Shown here piece by piece: positions 26,690 to 35,223 of a stretch of DNA of 64,000 nucleotides. Both the position numbers and the translations under genes were made by a program. The stretch's first letter is position 1. Each line of letters begins with the position of its first letter. Under the pieces are notes generated by a model, which was not told where the DNA came from, made no database searches, and saw only the letters and a list, made by a program, of their open reading frames with translations. This stretch comes from Tepidiforma bonchosmolovskayae (lineage in GTDB: Bacteria; Chloroflexota; Dehalococcoidia; Tepidiformales; Tepidiformaceae), in NCBI RefSeq assembly GCF_008838325.1, contig NZ_CP042829.1:1178001-1242000 (forward strand), in the 5' to 3' direction.

Positions 26690-28288
26690 ATGACTGGACG
26701 CCGGAGCTTCTGGGCCTGGGGGCTCGAAGCAGAGGAACCGACCAACGAGCAGCGGCAGCAGGCCGCAGCCCGGCTCTCGGCGCGGTACGGGGTGCCGGTC
26801 GAGGCGCCGCCGGTGCCCCGTATCGAGCAGGTGCAGCTCCGGCCGCCGCGCATCGCCCCGCCGGCGGCGCTGGCCGCCATCTGCACGACCGACACGCACG
26901 AGCGGGCCGCCCACCACTACGGCAAGAGCTTCCGCGACATCGTCCGGGCGTTCCGGTGCGAATTCCCGAACCCGCCCGACGTGGTCGCTTTCCCCCGGAG
27001 CGAGGCGGAGGTCGCGGCCGTGCTCGAGTGGTGCGCGGAGGCGAACGCGGCCGCGGTCCCCTACGGCGGCGGCTCGTCGGTGGTGGGCGGCGTCGAACCG
27101 CCGGCCGGCGACCGGCCGGTGGTGAGCATCGACCTGCGGGAGCTGAACCGCGTGCTGGAGGTGGACCCGGTGTCGCGGGCGGCGCGCATCCAGGCCGGCG
27201 TCCTCGGCCCGGCGCTGGAGGAGCAGCTCCGCCCCCACGGGCTGACGCTGCGGCACTTCCCCCAGAGCTTCGAGTGGTCGAGCCTCGGCGGCTGGATTGC
27301 GACCCGCTCGGGCGGGCACTACGCCACCAACCATACCCACATCGACGACTTCGTCGAATCGGTGCGGATGATCACGCCGCGGGGCCCGTGGGAGTCGCGG
27401 CGGCTGCCCGGCTCGGGTGCCGGGCCGACCCCCGACCGGCTGGTCATCGGCAGCGAGGGCACGCTCGGCATCATCACCGAGGCGTGGATGCGGCTGCAGG
27501 CCCGGCCGCGGTTCCGCGCCTCGGCGGGCATGCTGTTCGCCACCTGGGAAGCCGGGTACGAAGCCGCCCGGCGGGTCGTCCAGGCGAAGCTCTGGCCTGC
27601 GAACTGCCGGCTGCTCGACCCCGCCGAAGCCGAGGCCGCGGCGGGCGGCGACGGCCTGCACGCGCTGCTCATCCTCGCCTTCGAATCGGCGGAGGTGCCG
27701 CAGGGGCCGTTCCTGCAGGAGGCGGTGCGCATCATGCGGGAGTGCGGCGGGGAGGTCGATGCCGCCGGCATCCGCGTCTCCGACGGGAAGGACGACGGCG
27801 AGGTCGGGCGGCAGGGCGCCGTCGGCGCCTGGCGGAATGCGTTCATCCGGGCGCCGTACCAGCGGAACCTGACGGCCGGCACCGGCGTCGTGGGCGATAC
27901 CTTCGAAACCGCGATTACGTGGGACCGCTGGCCCGAGTTCGACCGGCTCGTGCGCGAAAAGGTGGGCGCAGCGATCGCGGCCGCGGGCGGCGGGAGCCTG
28001 ACCTGCCGGTTCACGCACGTCTACCCGGACGGGCCGGCGCCGTACTACACGTTCCAGGTGCTCGGCAAACCGGGCGGCGAGCTGGAGACCTGGGCTGCCA
28101 TCAAACAGGCCGCGAGCGACGCCGTCATCGCCGGGGGCGGGACCATCACGCACCACCACGCCGTGGGGCGCGACCACATGCCCTGGTACCGCCAGCAGCG
28201 GCCGCCGCTCTTCGCCGAGGCGCTGCGCGCGGTGAAGGCGGCGCTCGACCCGCAGGGGCTGCTCAACCCCGGCATCCTGGTCGACTGA
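26690..28288 (+). CDS. FAD-binding oxidoreductase, alkyl-DHAP synthase-like
   Basis: The 532-residue flavoprotein is of the vanillyl-alcohol-oxidase superfamily. The N-terminus has RSFWAWG, seen in alkyldihydroxyacetonephosphate synthase relatives. The FAD-binding PCMH domain (about 95-275) has VAFPRSEAEVAAVLEW, PYGGGSSVVGG and GSEGTLGIITEA. The C-terminal part has the triple histidine ITHHHAVGRDH and ends DPQGLLNPG. Bona fide members make ether-lipid precursors, but most bacterial relatives are uncharacterised. A ribosome-binding site, GGAGGTG, precedes the ATG. Downstream lie a ferredoxin and a lipid kinase on the same strand. Confidence 0.85.
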   Translation: MTGRRSFWAWGLEAEEPTNEQRQQAAARLSARYGVPVEAPPVPRIEQVQLRPPRIAPPAALAAICTTDTHERAAHHYGKSFRDIVRAFRCEFPNPPDVVAFPRSEAEVAAVLEWCAEANAAAVPYGGGSSVVGGVEPPAGDRPVVSIDLRELNRVLEVDPVSRAARIQAGVLGPALEEQLRPHGLTLRHFPQSFEWSSLGGWIATRSGGHYATNHTHIDDFVESVRMITPRGPWESRRLPGSGAGPTPDRLVIGSEGTLGIITEAWMRLQARPRFRASAGMLFATWEAGYEAARRVVQAKLWPANCRLLDPAEAEAAAGGDGLHALLILAFESAEVPQGPFLQEAVRIMRECGGEVDAAGIRVSDGKDDGEVGRQGAVGAWRNAFIRAPYQRNLTAGTGVVGDTFETAITWDRWPEFDRLVREKVGAAIAAAGGGSLTCRFTHVYPDGPAPYYTFQVLGKPGGELETWAAIKQAASDAVIAGGGTITHHHAVGRDHMPWYRQQRPPLFAEALRAVKAALDPQGLLNPGILVD

Positions 28289-28353
28289 GCGGCGGGCGGC
28301 GCCGATTCGGCGGTGCTGTCTCGTTCGATGAGGAGCGCCTACGATCGGGGGCG

Positions 28354-28725
28354 ATGAACGAACACGAGGCACGGCTCGCTGCGGCCCGCGAGGCGGCGCA
28401 GCAGCGCGAGATCGGGAGCTACGAGCGCCACATCTTCCTCTGCACCGGGCCGGATTGCTGCACGCCCGAGGAAGGGCAGCGCGCATGGGAACGGCTGAAG
28501 TCGCTGGCGGCGAAGGTGAACCGCACGCCCGGCGCGCCGAAGCTCTACCGGACAAAGGTCGGCTGCCTGCGCATCTGCGCGGCGGGGCCGACGGGCGTGG
28601 TCTACCCCGAGGGGACCTGGTACGCGTGCCTGACGCCGGAGAACCTGGAGCGGGTGGCGGCCGAGCACCTGGTCGGCGGGCGCGAGGTGGAGGAGCTGGT
28701 CATCGGGCGGAACCCGCTCGGGTGA
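28354..28725 (+). CDS. Thioredoxin-like [2Fe-2S] ferredoxin
   Basis: This 123-residue protein has the thioredoxin-like ferredoxin pattern: FLCTGPDCCTPEEG near residue 30 and KVGCLRICAAGPTGVVYP near 75. These supply four cluster cysteines plus an extra one. It could pass electrons to or from the upstream flavoprotein, 65 bases away. TACGAT ends eight bases before the ATG, and no ribosome-binding site is seen, so it may be leaderless. Confidence 0.88.
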   Translation: MNEHEARLAAAREAAQQREIGSYERHIFLCTGPDCCTPEEGQRAWERLKSLAAKVNRTPGAPKLYRTKVGCLRICAAGPTGVVYPEGTWYACLTPENLERVAAEHLVGGREVEELVIGRNPLG

Positions 28726-28804
28726 GCCGGGGCCGCGGCCGATGCCGCGCGGCAGGCGCCCGGCGGTATACTCTCGGGGCTGCCCGCCCCGGGCATCCCT
28801 CCCC

Positions 28805-29770
28805 ATGACCGAGGTCCGCACCGCCACGATACTCGTGAACCCCGCGGCCCGCGGGGTCGCGCGGCGGTTTGATGCTGCGCGGGCGGTCGGGCAGCTCGAG
28901 ACGCGCGGCGTGGCGGTCCGGCTGGAGGTGCCCGGCTCGCCCGGGGAGGCGATCGCGGCGGCGCGGGCTGCGGCCGGGCGCGGCGACGACCTCTGCTTCG
29001 TGGTCGGCGGCGACGGCACGCTCCGGCTGGCGGCCGAAGGGCTCGCCGGGAGCGCGACCGCGCTGGCCGCCATCCCGGCCGGCACGGTGAACATCTGGGC
29101 GCGCGAGGCGGGCATCCCCCGGGAGGTGCCGGCCGCAATTGACGCCCACCTGGCCGGGCAGACGGCGGCAATGGACCTCGGCCGGGCCGACGGGCACGCC
29201 TTCCTGCTGATGGCCGGCATCGGCTGGGATGCCGAGATCGCCGCCGGGGTGAACCCGCGGCTGAAGCGCGCAGCGGGCGACATCGCCTACATCCTGAACG
29301 CGCTCGTCCACCTGCCGGCGCTGCGGACCCACCCGGCGCGCTGGCGGGCCGACGGCCGCGCCTTCCGCGAGCCGCTCGCCTGGATGGTCCTGGGGAACAC
29401 GCGGCTGTACGGCGGCCGGGTCCACCTGACGCCCGGGGCGCGGGTCGACGACGGCCGGCTCGATATGGTCGCCTTCTGCCCGCACGGCCCTGGCGAAACG
29501 CTGGCGATGGCCGTCCGCGTGCTGGCGGGCCGGCGCGAGGGCCGGCACGTGGTCACCGGGCGGTACGCGGAGGTCGCGGTCGAGACCCCGGGGCTGCCGG
29601 TGCAGCTCGACGGTGACACCGTCGGCGCGACGCCGATGACCTTCCGGGTCGAGCCCGGCGCGCTGCGGGTGCGGGTGCCGGCGGGGCCGCTCCCTGCGCT
29701 CTGGGGCGGCAGCCCGGGCGGCGATGCGGCCCCTCACACTCCCCCGTTTTCGGGCAGGGGCGTAGGCTAG
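28805..29770 (+). CDS. Diacylglycerol kinase-like lipid kinase
   Basis: The 321-residue protein belongs to the DagK/YegS/BmrU family, with VNPAARG near the N-terminus, the nucleotide-binding VVGGDGTLRLAAEGL at about 63-77, and IPAGTVNIWAREAG. The C-terminal beta-sandwich includes GGRVHLTPGARVDDGRLDMV. Members phosphorylate diacylglycerol or other lipids at the membrane. A TATACT at 28767-28772 is a likely -10 box with a 30-base leader. It follows a flavoprotein with alkyl-DHAP-synthase resemblance, which hints at lipid metabolism. Confidence 0.88.
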   Translation: MTEVRTATILVNPAARGVARRFDAARAVGQLETRGVAVRLEVPGSPGEAIAAARAAAGRGDDLCFVVGGDGTLRLAAEGLAGSATALAAIPAGTVNIWAREAGIPREVPAAIDAHLAGQTAAMDLGRADGHAFLLMAGIGWDAEIAAGVNPRLKRAAGDIAYILNALVHLPALRTHPARWRADGRAFREPLAWMVLGNTRLYGGRVHLTPGARVDDGRLDMVAFCPHGPGETLAMAVRVLAGRREGRHVVTGRYAEVAVETPGLPVQLDGDTVGATPMTFRVEPGALRVRVPAGPLPALWGGSPGGDAAPHTPPFSGRGVG

Positions 29771-29775
29771 GCGGC

Positions 29776-30015
29776 ATGAGCATCCGCGTGAAATGGTTCC
29801 CGACGCTGGTGAAGCGCACCCATTCGAAGCAGCCCGAGACGACGGTCGAGTGGCGCGAGGGGCTGACTCCGCTCGCAATCTTCACCGGCGAAGGCTTTTC
29901 GGAGGTTGACGCCGAGGCGGTGATGGTCATCGTGAACGACGCGCAGGCATCGATGACGACCGGCCTCCGTGACGGCGACCGGGTCGAGTTCCTCGTCAGC
30001 ATCCAGGGCGGTTAG
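29776..30015 (+). CDS. Ubiquitin-like sulfur-carrier protein (MoaD/ThiS-like)
   Basis: This 79-residue beta-grasp protein ends in the GG doublet (VEFLVSIQGG) that is adenylated and thiocarboxylated in MoaD, ThiS and related carriers. It begins SIRVKWFPTL, as in MoaD-like proteins. No moaE, thiG or E1-like partner is present in the window, so the sulfur acceptor is unknown. TAGGCT ends seven bases before the ATG. The stop overlaps the convergent kinase gene by four bases. Confidence 0.8.
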   Translation: MSIRVKWFPTLVKRTHSKQPETTVEWREGLTPLAIFTGEGFSEVDAEAVMVIVNDAQASMTTGLRDGDRVEFLVSIQGG

Positions 30016-32297
30016 CCGCCGGCCGCTGCGCCGTCCGTGCCCTCGGGGGGCGCCACGGGAAGGAGGATGCGGAAGGTGCTGCCGCGGCCTTCCTCGCTCT
30101 CGGCGTCGAGCCAGCCGCCGTGGGCCCGGACGATGCTGAGCGAGGTCGAGAGGCCGAGGCCGGTCCCCTTGCCGATCCCTTTCGTCGTGAAGAAGGGGTC
30201 AAAGATCCTGCCGAGGATCTCGCGCGGGATGCCGGTGCCGGTATCAGCGACGGCAACCTCGTGGTAGAGACCGGGCAGGACACCCCGCCGCGCCCAGAGC
30301 GGGTCTTCGCCGATGCGGCGGGCGGTGCGCGTAATGCGGATGACGCCGCCTTCGGGCATGGCGTCGCGGGCGTTGAGGAGCAGGTTGAGGAGCACCTGCT
30401 GCAGGCTGCTGAACTCGCCGATGACCGTGTCGTCGCCGGGCTCGGAGCGGACGACAAGCTGGATGGCGGGCGTGAGGGTGCGGCGCACGAGGGCCGCGGT
30501 CTCGTCGAAGAGGCGGCCGAGGGAGACCCGCTCCCGGGCGGCGATGCCCGGCCGGCTGAACGAGAGGAGCTTCCGGACGAGGTCGGCCCCCCGCTGGCCG
30601 GCGAGCGAGGCGTCGTCGAGGTAGGCGCGGAGGGGGCTGTCGGCCGGGAGCTCCGTGCGGACGAGGTAGAGGTTGCCGAGGATGGTCGTCAGGAGGTTAT
30701 TGAAGTCGTGGGCGATGCCGCCCGCGAGCACGCCGAGGCTCTCGAGCTTCTGGGCCTGGAGCAGCGCCAGCTCGGCCTTCCGCCGCTCGGCGGCGTCGCG
30801 GGCCGAGCCGATGATGCGCACGCAGCGGCCGGCTTCGTCGAAGATGGGGGTCAGGTGGGTGACCACCTCCAGCCGGTAGCCGGGCCGCTCGATGACGTTC
30901 TCGTACTCGATCGGGCCACCGGCGGCCTCGGCCTGGCGGTACCGCTCGATGGCGCGCTCCGCGGCTGCGGGCGGGAGGATCTCGTCGATGCGGCGGCCGA
31001 CCAGCTCGCCGAGCGGGCGCTGCAGCATCTCGGCGGTGCGCTGGTTGGCGAGGCTGATCCGGTAGAGGCCCTCGCCCTCCTTCTCGGCGACCCAGATGGC
31101 GTCGCTCGTGCCTTCGACAACGGCGCGGTAGTTCGCCTCCGATTCGGCGAGGCGGCGCTCCTGTTCGCGCCGCCGGCTGAGGTCGCGCGACCAGCCGACG
31201 ATCCGGCGGACGACGCCGTCGGGCCCCGGGACCGGGGTGAGCGTTGTCCCGACATCGAACGGGCGGCCGGCCCAGGTGCCGGCGAATTCGTACTCCACCG
31301 GCCTGCCGCTGGCGGCGGCCTGCCGGTAGTGCTCCTCCCGCTGGCGGGCGCCTTCGGGCGTCAGGTAGCCGGCAGCGGCCAGCTCGGCCGAGGTTTTCCC
31401 GAGGACGTCGGCCGGCTCGACGCCGGCCCCGCGGCAGTAGGCGCCGTTCACGAAGGCGAGGCGCCACTCGCCGGCGTCGTCGCGCTCGGCGATCCACATG
31501 GCGTCGCGGACCGATTCGACCACGACACGGTAGAGCGCCTCGACCTTCCGCTGCTCGGTGACATCGCGCACCCAGAGCTGGACCGCGGGCTCGCCACCGT
31601 AGACGGTCGGACCGGCGACGGTTTCGACGCGGATGACGGCGCCGTCGCAGCAGATGAACTCCTCTTCGGCCACCCCGACCGCTTCGCCGGCGGCGAGACG
31701 GCGCATCCGCTCGCGGACGAGGTCGTGGTACGCCGGGTGGACGAACTCCAGCACCGGGTGCCCGACGAGGTCGGAGGCGTCGCGGGCGTGCATCAGGCGC
31801 AGGGCTGCCGGGTTGGCGTAGACCACCACGCCCCGCTGGTGGATGGCGATGGCCTCGGGGTTCCCTTCGATGAGGCGGCGGAAGCGCTCCTCGCTCTCGC
31901 GGAGGGCGGCTTCGGCTGCGACCCGGCCGGTGATGTCGGTAACCGTGCCGATGTAGCCCACGCGCTGGCCGGCGGCGTCCTCCAGGGCGACCGCCTGGAC
32001 GAGCACCCAGGCGACTTCGCCGCCGGGGCGAACGACCCGGTACTCCACGCGCAGGGGGCGGTCGGCTGCTATCGCCTGGCGGCTCGCCTCGATGACGCGC
32101 GGCCGGTCCTCGGGGTGGACGGCATCGAGGTGTCCGTAGCCGAGCGCCTGCTGAGGGGTCTGCCCGGTGAGCGCGCACCACCGACGGTTGACGCGGGTGC
32201 ATGCGCCCTGCAGGTCGGCCTGGAAGAGGCCGTCCGGGAAGAGGTCGAGCGCGAACAGCGCATCGAGCCCGGCGTTGCCGGGATGCTCGTCGGTCAT
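30012..32297 (-). CDS. Four-PAS sensor histidine kinase
   Basis: This 761-residue cytoplasmic kinase has four PAS domains at about 10-130, 135-250, 255-380 and 385-510, the first two followed by TDITGR and RDVTEQ motifs. The phosphoacceptor box GGIAHDFNNLL follows near residue 530. The ATPase domain has NARDAMPEGG, DTGTGIP and GKGTGLGL. There is no transmembrane segment and no receiver. No response regulator is adjacent. The gene downstream of its promoter region is the HDOD-GGDEF cyclase. The third PAS is preceded by MWIAERDDAGEW, suggesting duplicated PAS units. Confidence 0.9.
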   Translation of the reverse strand: MTDEHPGNAGLDALFALDLFPDGLFQADLQGACTRVNRRWCALTGQTPQQALGYGHLDAVHPEDRPRVIEASRQAIAADRPLRVEYRVVRPGGEVAWVLVQAVALEDAAGQRVGYIGTVTDITGRVAAEAALRESEERFRRLIEGNPEAIAIHQRGVVVYANPAALRLMHARDASDLVGHPVLEFVHPAYHDLVRERMRRLAAGEAVGVAEEEFICCDGAVIRVETVAGPTVYGGEPAVQLWVRDVTEQRKVEALYRVVVESVRDAMWIAERDDAGEWRLAFVNGAYCRGAGVEPADVLGKTSAELAAAGYLTPEGARQREEHYRQAAASGRPVEYEFAGTWAGRPFDVGTTLTPVPGPDGVVRRIVGWSRDLSRRREQERRLAESEANYRAVVEGTSDAIWVAEKEGEGLYRISLANQRTAEMLQRPLGELVGRRIDEILPPAAAERAIERYRQAEAAGGPIEYENVIERPGYRLEVVTHLTPIFDEAGRCVRIIGSARDAAERRKAELALLQAQKLESLGVLAGGIAHDFNNLLTTILGNLYLVRTELPADSPLRAYLDDASLAGQRGADLVRKLLSFSRPGIAARERVSLGRLFDETAALVRRTLTPAIQLVVRSEPGDDTVIGEFSSLQQVLLNLLLNARDAMPEGGVIRITRTARRIGEDPLWARRGVLPGLYHEVAVADTGTGIPREILGRIFDPFFTTKGIGKGTGLGLSTSLSIVRAHGGWLDAESEEGRGSTFRILLPVAPPEGTDGAAAGG

Positions 32298-32381
32298 GAC
32301 AGCGCGCCCTCCGCCAGCGCACTGCGTAGCGTAGCGTGATTCTCGCCAGCGCAGCTCGGGGAATTCCCTGAATTTTCCTGG

Positions 32382-33863
32382 TCAAAACCGGGATGACACT
32401 TCATCGCCGGCGGCGCGCACGCAGTTGCGGCCGGCGCGCTTCGCCTCGTAGAGGGCGAGGTCGGCCTCTTTGATCAGCCACTCGGGCGTCATCAGGGCAT
32501 CGGCGCGGTAGGCCGAGACGCCGAAGGAGGCGGTGACGGGGATCTCCTGGCCTGCGGCCTCGATCGGCCGGGCGGCGAGGGCCGCGCGGACGCGCTCGGC
32601 GCTTTGGACGGCGCCCTCGAGCGGCGTCGACGGGAGGACGACGACGAACTCCTCGCCGCCGAAGCGGGCGAGGAGGTCAGCATCGCGGAGGTGGGCGCGC
32701 ATCCGCTGGGCCACGCCGCGGAGCACTTCGTCGCCGACGAGGTGGCCGTAGGTGTCGTTGAGCTGCTTGAAGTGGTCGAGGTCGACGAGGAAGAGGCTGA
32801 GCGGGGTGCCGTAGCGGGCGGCGAGGCGGAAGTGCTCTTCGAGGAATTCGTGGAAGTGGCGGCGGTTCGCCACGCCGGTGAGGACGTCGGTGGAGGCCTG
32901 CTGGATGAGCTGCTCGCGCTCGGCCTGGAGGGCGGCGTTTTCGCGCTCCGACTCGATGGTCAGGCGAAGGAGCGCTTCGTTGGCGCGGGCGAGCACCTCC
33001 TCGGGTTCGAGGCTGCTGGACGGGATATCGAGGGTGGCGCCGAGGGCGGCCCCGCTGGCGAGCCCGTCGGCAACCAGCTCCTCGGCGGCCTCGGGCGGCA
33101 GGCCGAGCCGCTGGCAGGCGGTCCGGAGCTGGCCGAGCCGTTCGCCGGGGTGCTCGCCGAGGATGACATCGGCCCCGGCGCAGCCGGCGTGGACACACAT
33201 CACGAGCTGGGCCGTTTCGAGCGGGGCCGCGTCGGGGTCGGCGGCGTGGCGGATGGCATCGACGAGGGCAGCCGGCAGGTTCCAGCGCTCGGCAAGGCTC
33301 GCCCCGACGCGGCTGTGGTCGACGCCGAACCGTTCGAACTCGCGGGCGCGGAGGAGGTCGACGTCGCGCCCGGCCTCGCTGGCGAGAGCGCGGTAGTCAT
33401 CGCCGAGGGCGGATTCGAGCGCGATGACGCCGAGGAGGTGGAAGAGGCCGCCGAGGAACGCCTCGTCTGCGGTGCGGAGACCGGCGCGGACGGCGACGCC
33501 GCGCGCGACGACGCCGGCGTAGAGGCTCCGCTGCCAGAGCCAGGTGTGGTCGAAGCCGGCGCCCTGGCGGGCACGCAGGTCGGTGACGAGGGTGAAACCG
33601 AGGGCGAGCGTCTTGACGGTGCGCAGGCCGAGGATGAGGACGGCATCGCGCACGCGGGAGATGGAGCGCGGGCGGCCGTAGAAGCCGGAGTTGGCCATGC
33701 GGAGGACGCGGGCGGCGAGCGCGGGGTCGCGCTCGATCATGGCGCCGAGTTCGTCGAGGGAGACGTCGGGGCGCTGGACCAGCTCGATGACGCGGACCGC
33801 CACCGCGGGGATGGTGGGCAGCCGTTCGGACTGCATGATGCGCTCGAGCGGGGAGGGCGGCAT
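32382..33863 (-). CDS. HDOD-GGDEF diguanylate cyclase
   Basis: The 493-residue protein has an N-terminal HDOD domain (about 10-210: LPTIPAVAVRVIEL, IERDPALAARVLRMANS, ILGLRTVKTLALG), a linker, and a C-terminal GGDEF domain with DVLTGVANRR, LVDLDHFKQLNDTYGH and the active-site GGEEF at residues 402-406. The product-inhibition site RxxD (RDAD) is five residues before it. The protein should make c-di-GMP from GTP and be inhibited by it. It lies next to a histidine kinase on the same strand. The HDOD input is unknown. Confidence 0.92.
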   Translation of the reverse strand: MPPSPLERIMQSERLPTIPAVAVRVIELVQRPDVSLDELGAMIERDPALAARVLRMANSGFYGRPRSISRVRDAVLILGLRTVKTLALGFTLVTDLRARQGAGFDHTWLWQRSLYAGVVARGVAVRAGLRTADEAFLGGLFHLLGVIALESALGDDYRALASEAGRDVDLLRAREFERFGVDHSRVGASLAERWNLPAALVDAIRHAADPDAAPLETAQLVMCVHAGCAGADVILGEHPGERLGQLRTACQRLGLPPEAAEELVADGLASGAALGATLDIPSSSLEPEEVLARANEALLRLTIESERENAALQAEREQLIQQASTDVLTGVANRRHFHEFLEEHFRLAARYGTPLSLFLVDLDHFKQLNDTYGHLVGDEVLRGVAQRMRAHLRDADLLARFGGEEFVVVLPSTPLEGAVQSAERVRAALAARPIEAAGQEIPVTASFGVSAYRADALMTPEWLIKEADLALYEAKRAGRNCVRAAGDEVSSRF

Positions 33864-33996
33864 GGCGGCGCGGGCTCCTGTCCGAAGCGTAGCGGAGCCG
33901 CGGGGGCTCCGACGTGGGTATCGGCACGCGGGCGGCCGCTCGCGAGGGATTTCCGGCCAAAAATCGGGAAGAGCCCGTAAGGGGGAAGCGGCCCGC

Positions 33997-34002
33997 TATA
34001 CT
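33997..34002 (+). promoter_or_regulatory. -10 box TATACT upstream of the small-peptide operon
   Basis: TATACT lies about 45 bases before the ATG of the 36-aa peptide gene. The surrounding sequence, including AAAAATCGGG, is less GC-rich than the flanks. No convincing -35 is seen. Confidence 0.55.
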
Positions 34003-34047
34003 GGGAGTCCCGGCTGGCAATACTCCTGGGGCAACGGGAGAGCGACG

Positions 34048-34158
34048 ATGAAGTATGGCCAAAAATCGTTCGGTGTTCCGCTGTTCAGTGTCCACGTGAA
34101 CGCCCTGGTCGACGCGTGGGGCAACTGCACGCCGGCCGTCCGCGTGCGGTGGTTTTGA
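34048..34158 (+). CDS. 36-residue peptide of unknown function
   Basis: ATG 34048 has GGGAGA about seven bases upstream. The peptide begins MKYGQKSFGVPLF and ends RVRWF. It is aromatic-rich, with one cysteine and a basic, Trp-Phe C-terminus. Codon choice (AAA, TCG, GGT, GTT) is more AT-rich than in neighbouring genes. It ends 13 bases before a small membrane-protein gene with its own GGAGAGAG site. It could be a leader, a secreted or modified peptide, or a membrane-active peptide, but no family is recognised. Confidence 0.45.
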   Translation: MKYGQKSFGVPLFSVHVNALVDAWGNCTPAVRVRWF

Positions 34159-34171
34159 CGGAGAGAGTTGG

Positions 34172-34480
34172 ATGTGGGACCTCCGCCGATGGCTCACGCC
34201 TCTGCCCCCGACGCCAGGGCAACTGGCCCGGTTTGGGACTGCCGTCTTTTTCGCCTACGTCCTCCTTCTCACCGGCATGGACGGCATCGACAGGCTCTTT
34301 GGCGGCGACGGCTGGTTCACCGCCCCCGCGGGTGACGATGCCTCGCTCTTCGCCAATTTGGCGGCGCGGCTCGCCATCGCGGGCCTCACGGTCCTGAGCG
34401 GAACGCTCCTGGGCTGGCTCATCGGCTTCCTCCTCCTGCTCGCTCGAAAGCTCGAGGCGGAGCTCCTCAAGCGGGCCTGA
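34172..34480 (+). CDS. Small membrane protein of unknown function
   Basis: This 102-residue protein has two predicted membrane helices at about 23-41 and 66-92. A short outer loop containing GGDGWFTAPAGDDASLF joins them, and the tail is charged (RKLEAELLKRA). The ATG is preceded by GGAGAGAG with six-base spacing. It appears to be co-transcribed with the 36-residue peptide upstream. No family is recognised. Confidence 0.65.
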   Translation: MWDLRRWLTPLPPTPGQLARFGTAVFFAYVLLLTGMDGIDRLFGGDGWFTAPAGDDASLFANLAARLAIAGLTVLSGTLLGWLIGFLLLLARKLEAELLKRA

Positions 34481-34590
34481 GCCCCGCTTCGGCCGGGCGG
34501 ACCCCGGGCCGGGGCCCGCGCGGCCGTTGCGCGCCCGGCGGTGCTGCCGCAGGCTCCCGGTACAACCACCTCGACAGGAGCCTCCCCTGT

Positions 34591-35001
34591 ATGGCCAGCG
34601 TCGAACCGCCCCCCGGGGCCCTCACCGGCAATCGCCGCCACCGCCGCATCGCCTACCGGTGCGCGTTCACCGAGCCGCTCGCCCACACCGGCGCGCCCTA
34701 CCTCGTGGAGGGCATCTACCGGGACCCGGAGGGCGAGCGGATCGGTCCCGTCTTCACCAACGAGGACCCGCCGGAGGAGTTCCTCGTCCTCCCCGATGAG
34801 GAGATCCCCCTCGTCCACGTGGAGGCGGCCCTCGATGCCGACCACCGCGTCGCGAGCGACGAGCAGGTCGTCGGGCTGCTGTTCGACCCGCAGGAGCAGG
34901 TGCCCCCGGGCGTCGAAGAGAACGGCGAGCGGTGGGACAACGGCGAGCTGGTGGTCTACACGTTCGAATCCGACGACGAGGCGCTCGAGGCGCAGTACTG
35001 A
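34591..35001 (+). CDS. Acidic hypothetical protein
   Basis: The 136-residue soluble protein is strongly acidic, with many Glu/Asp in the second half (VEENGERWDNGELVVYTFESDDEALEAQY, cited in pieces: EENGERWDNGE and FESDDEALE). It is predicted mostly beta, with no signal peptide. It begins after an AGGAGC site about eleven bases upstream. No domain is recognised. It converges on the phage-like gene pair downstream. Confidence 0.6.
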   Translation: MASVEPPPGALTGNRRHRRIAYRCAFTEPLAHTGAPYLVEGIYRDPEGERIGPVFTNEDPPEEFLVLPDEEIPLVHVEAALDADHRVASDEQVVGLLFDPQEQVPPGVEENGERWDNGELVVYTFESDDEALEAQY

Positions 35002-35013
35002 GCCGTGAGCGCG

Positions 35014-35223
35014 CTACCAGGCGGCGATGACCACGGCATCGGCCGGGTGATGGTGGTCGCCGGTTTCGACGAGGACGCGCCGGCCGGGCGTCAGCTCGGC
35101 GGCGGGGAGGGCGCGGCTCACGGCGACCCCGGCCACGAGCGCGGTCGGCGAGCCGTCGAGGCGGAGGGCGGCCGTCCAGGTGGCGGCATCGAAGGCGAGC
35201 AGGCGGCCGCGGCGGAGGGCCAT
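35014..35223 (-). CDS. Small beta-rich protein paired with the phage-tail-like gene
   Basis: The 69-residue protein reads as a small beta-barrel: RRGRLLAFDAATWTAALRLDG, VAGVAVSRALPAAEL, PGRRVLVET, ADAVVIAAW (motifs quoted separately). Its ATG overlaps the stop of the upstream 648-aa gene (TGATG), and an alternative GTG lies one codon earlier. Such small barrels often follow tail genes in phage-like clusters, which is inference from memory rather than a match I could compute. Confidence 0.6.
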   Translation of the reverse strand: MALRRGRLLAFDAATWTAALRLDGSPTALVAGVAVSRALPAAELTPGRRVLVETGDHHHPADAVVIAAW

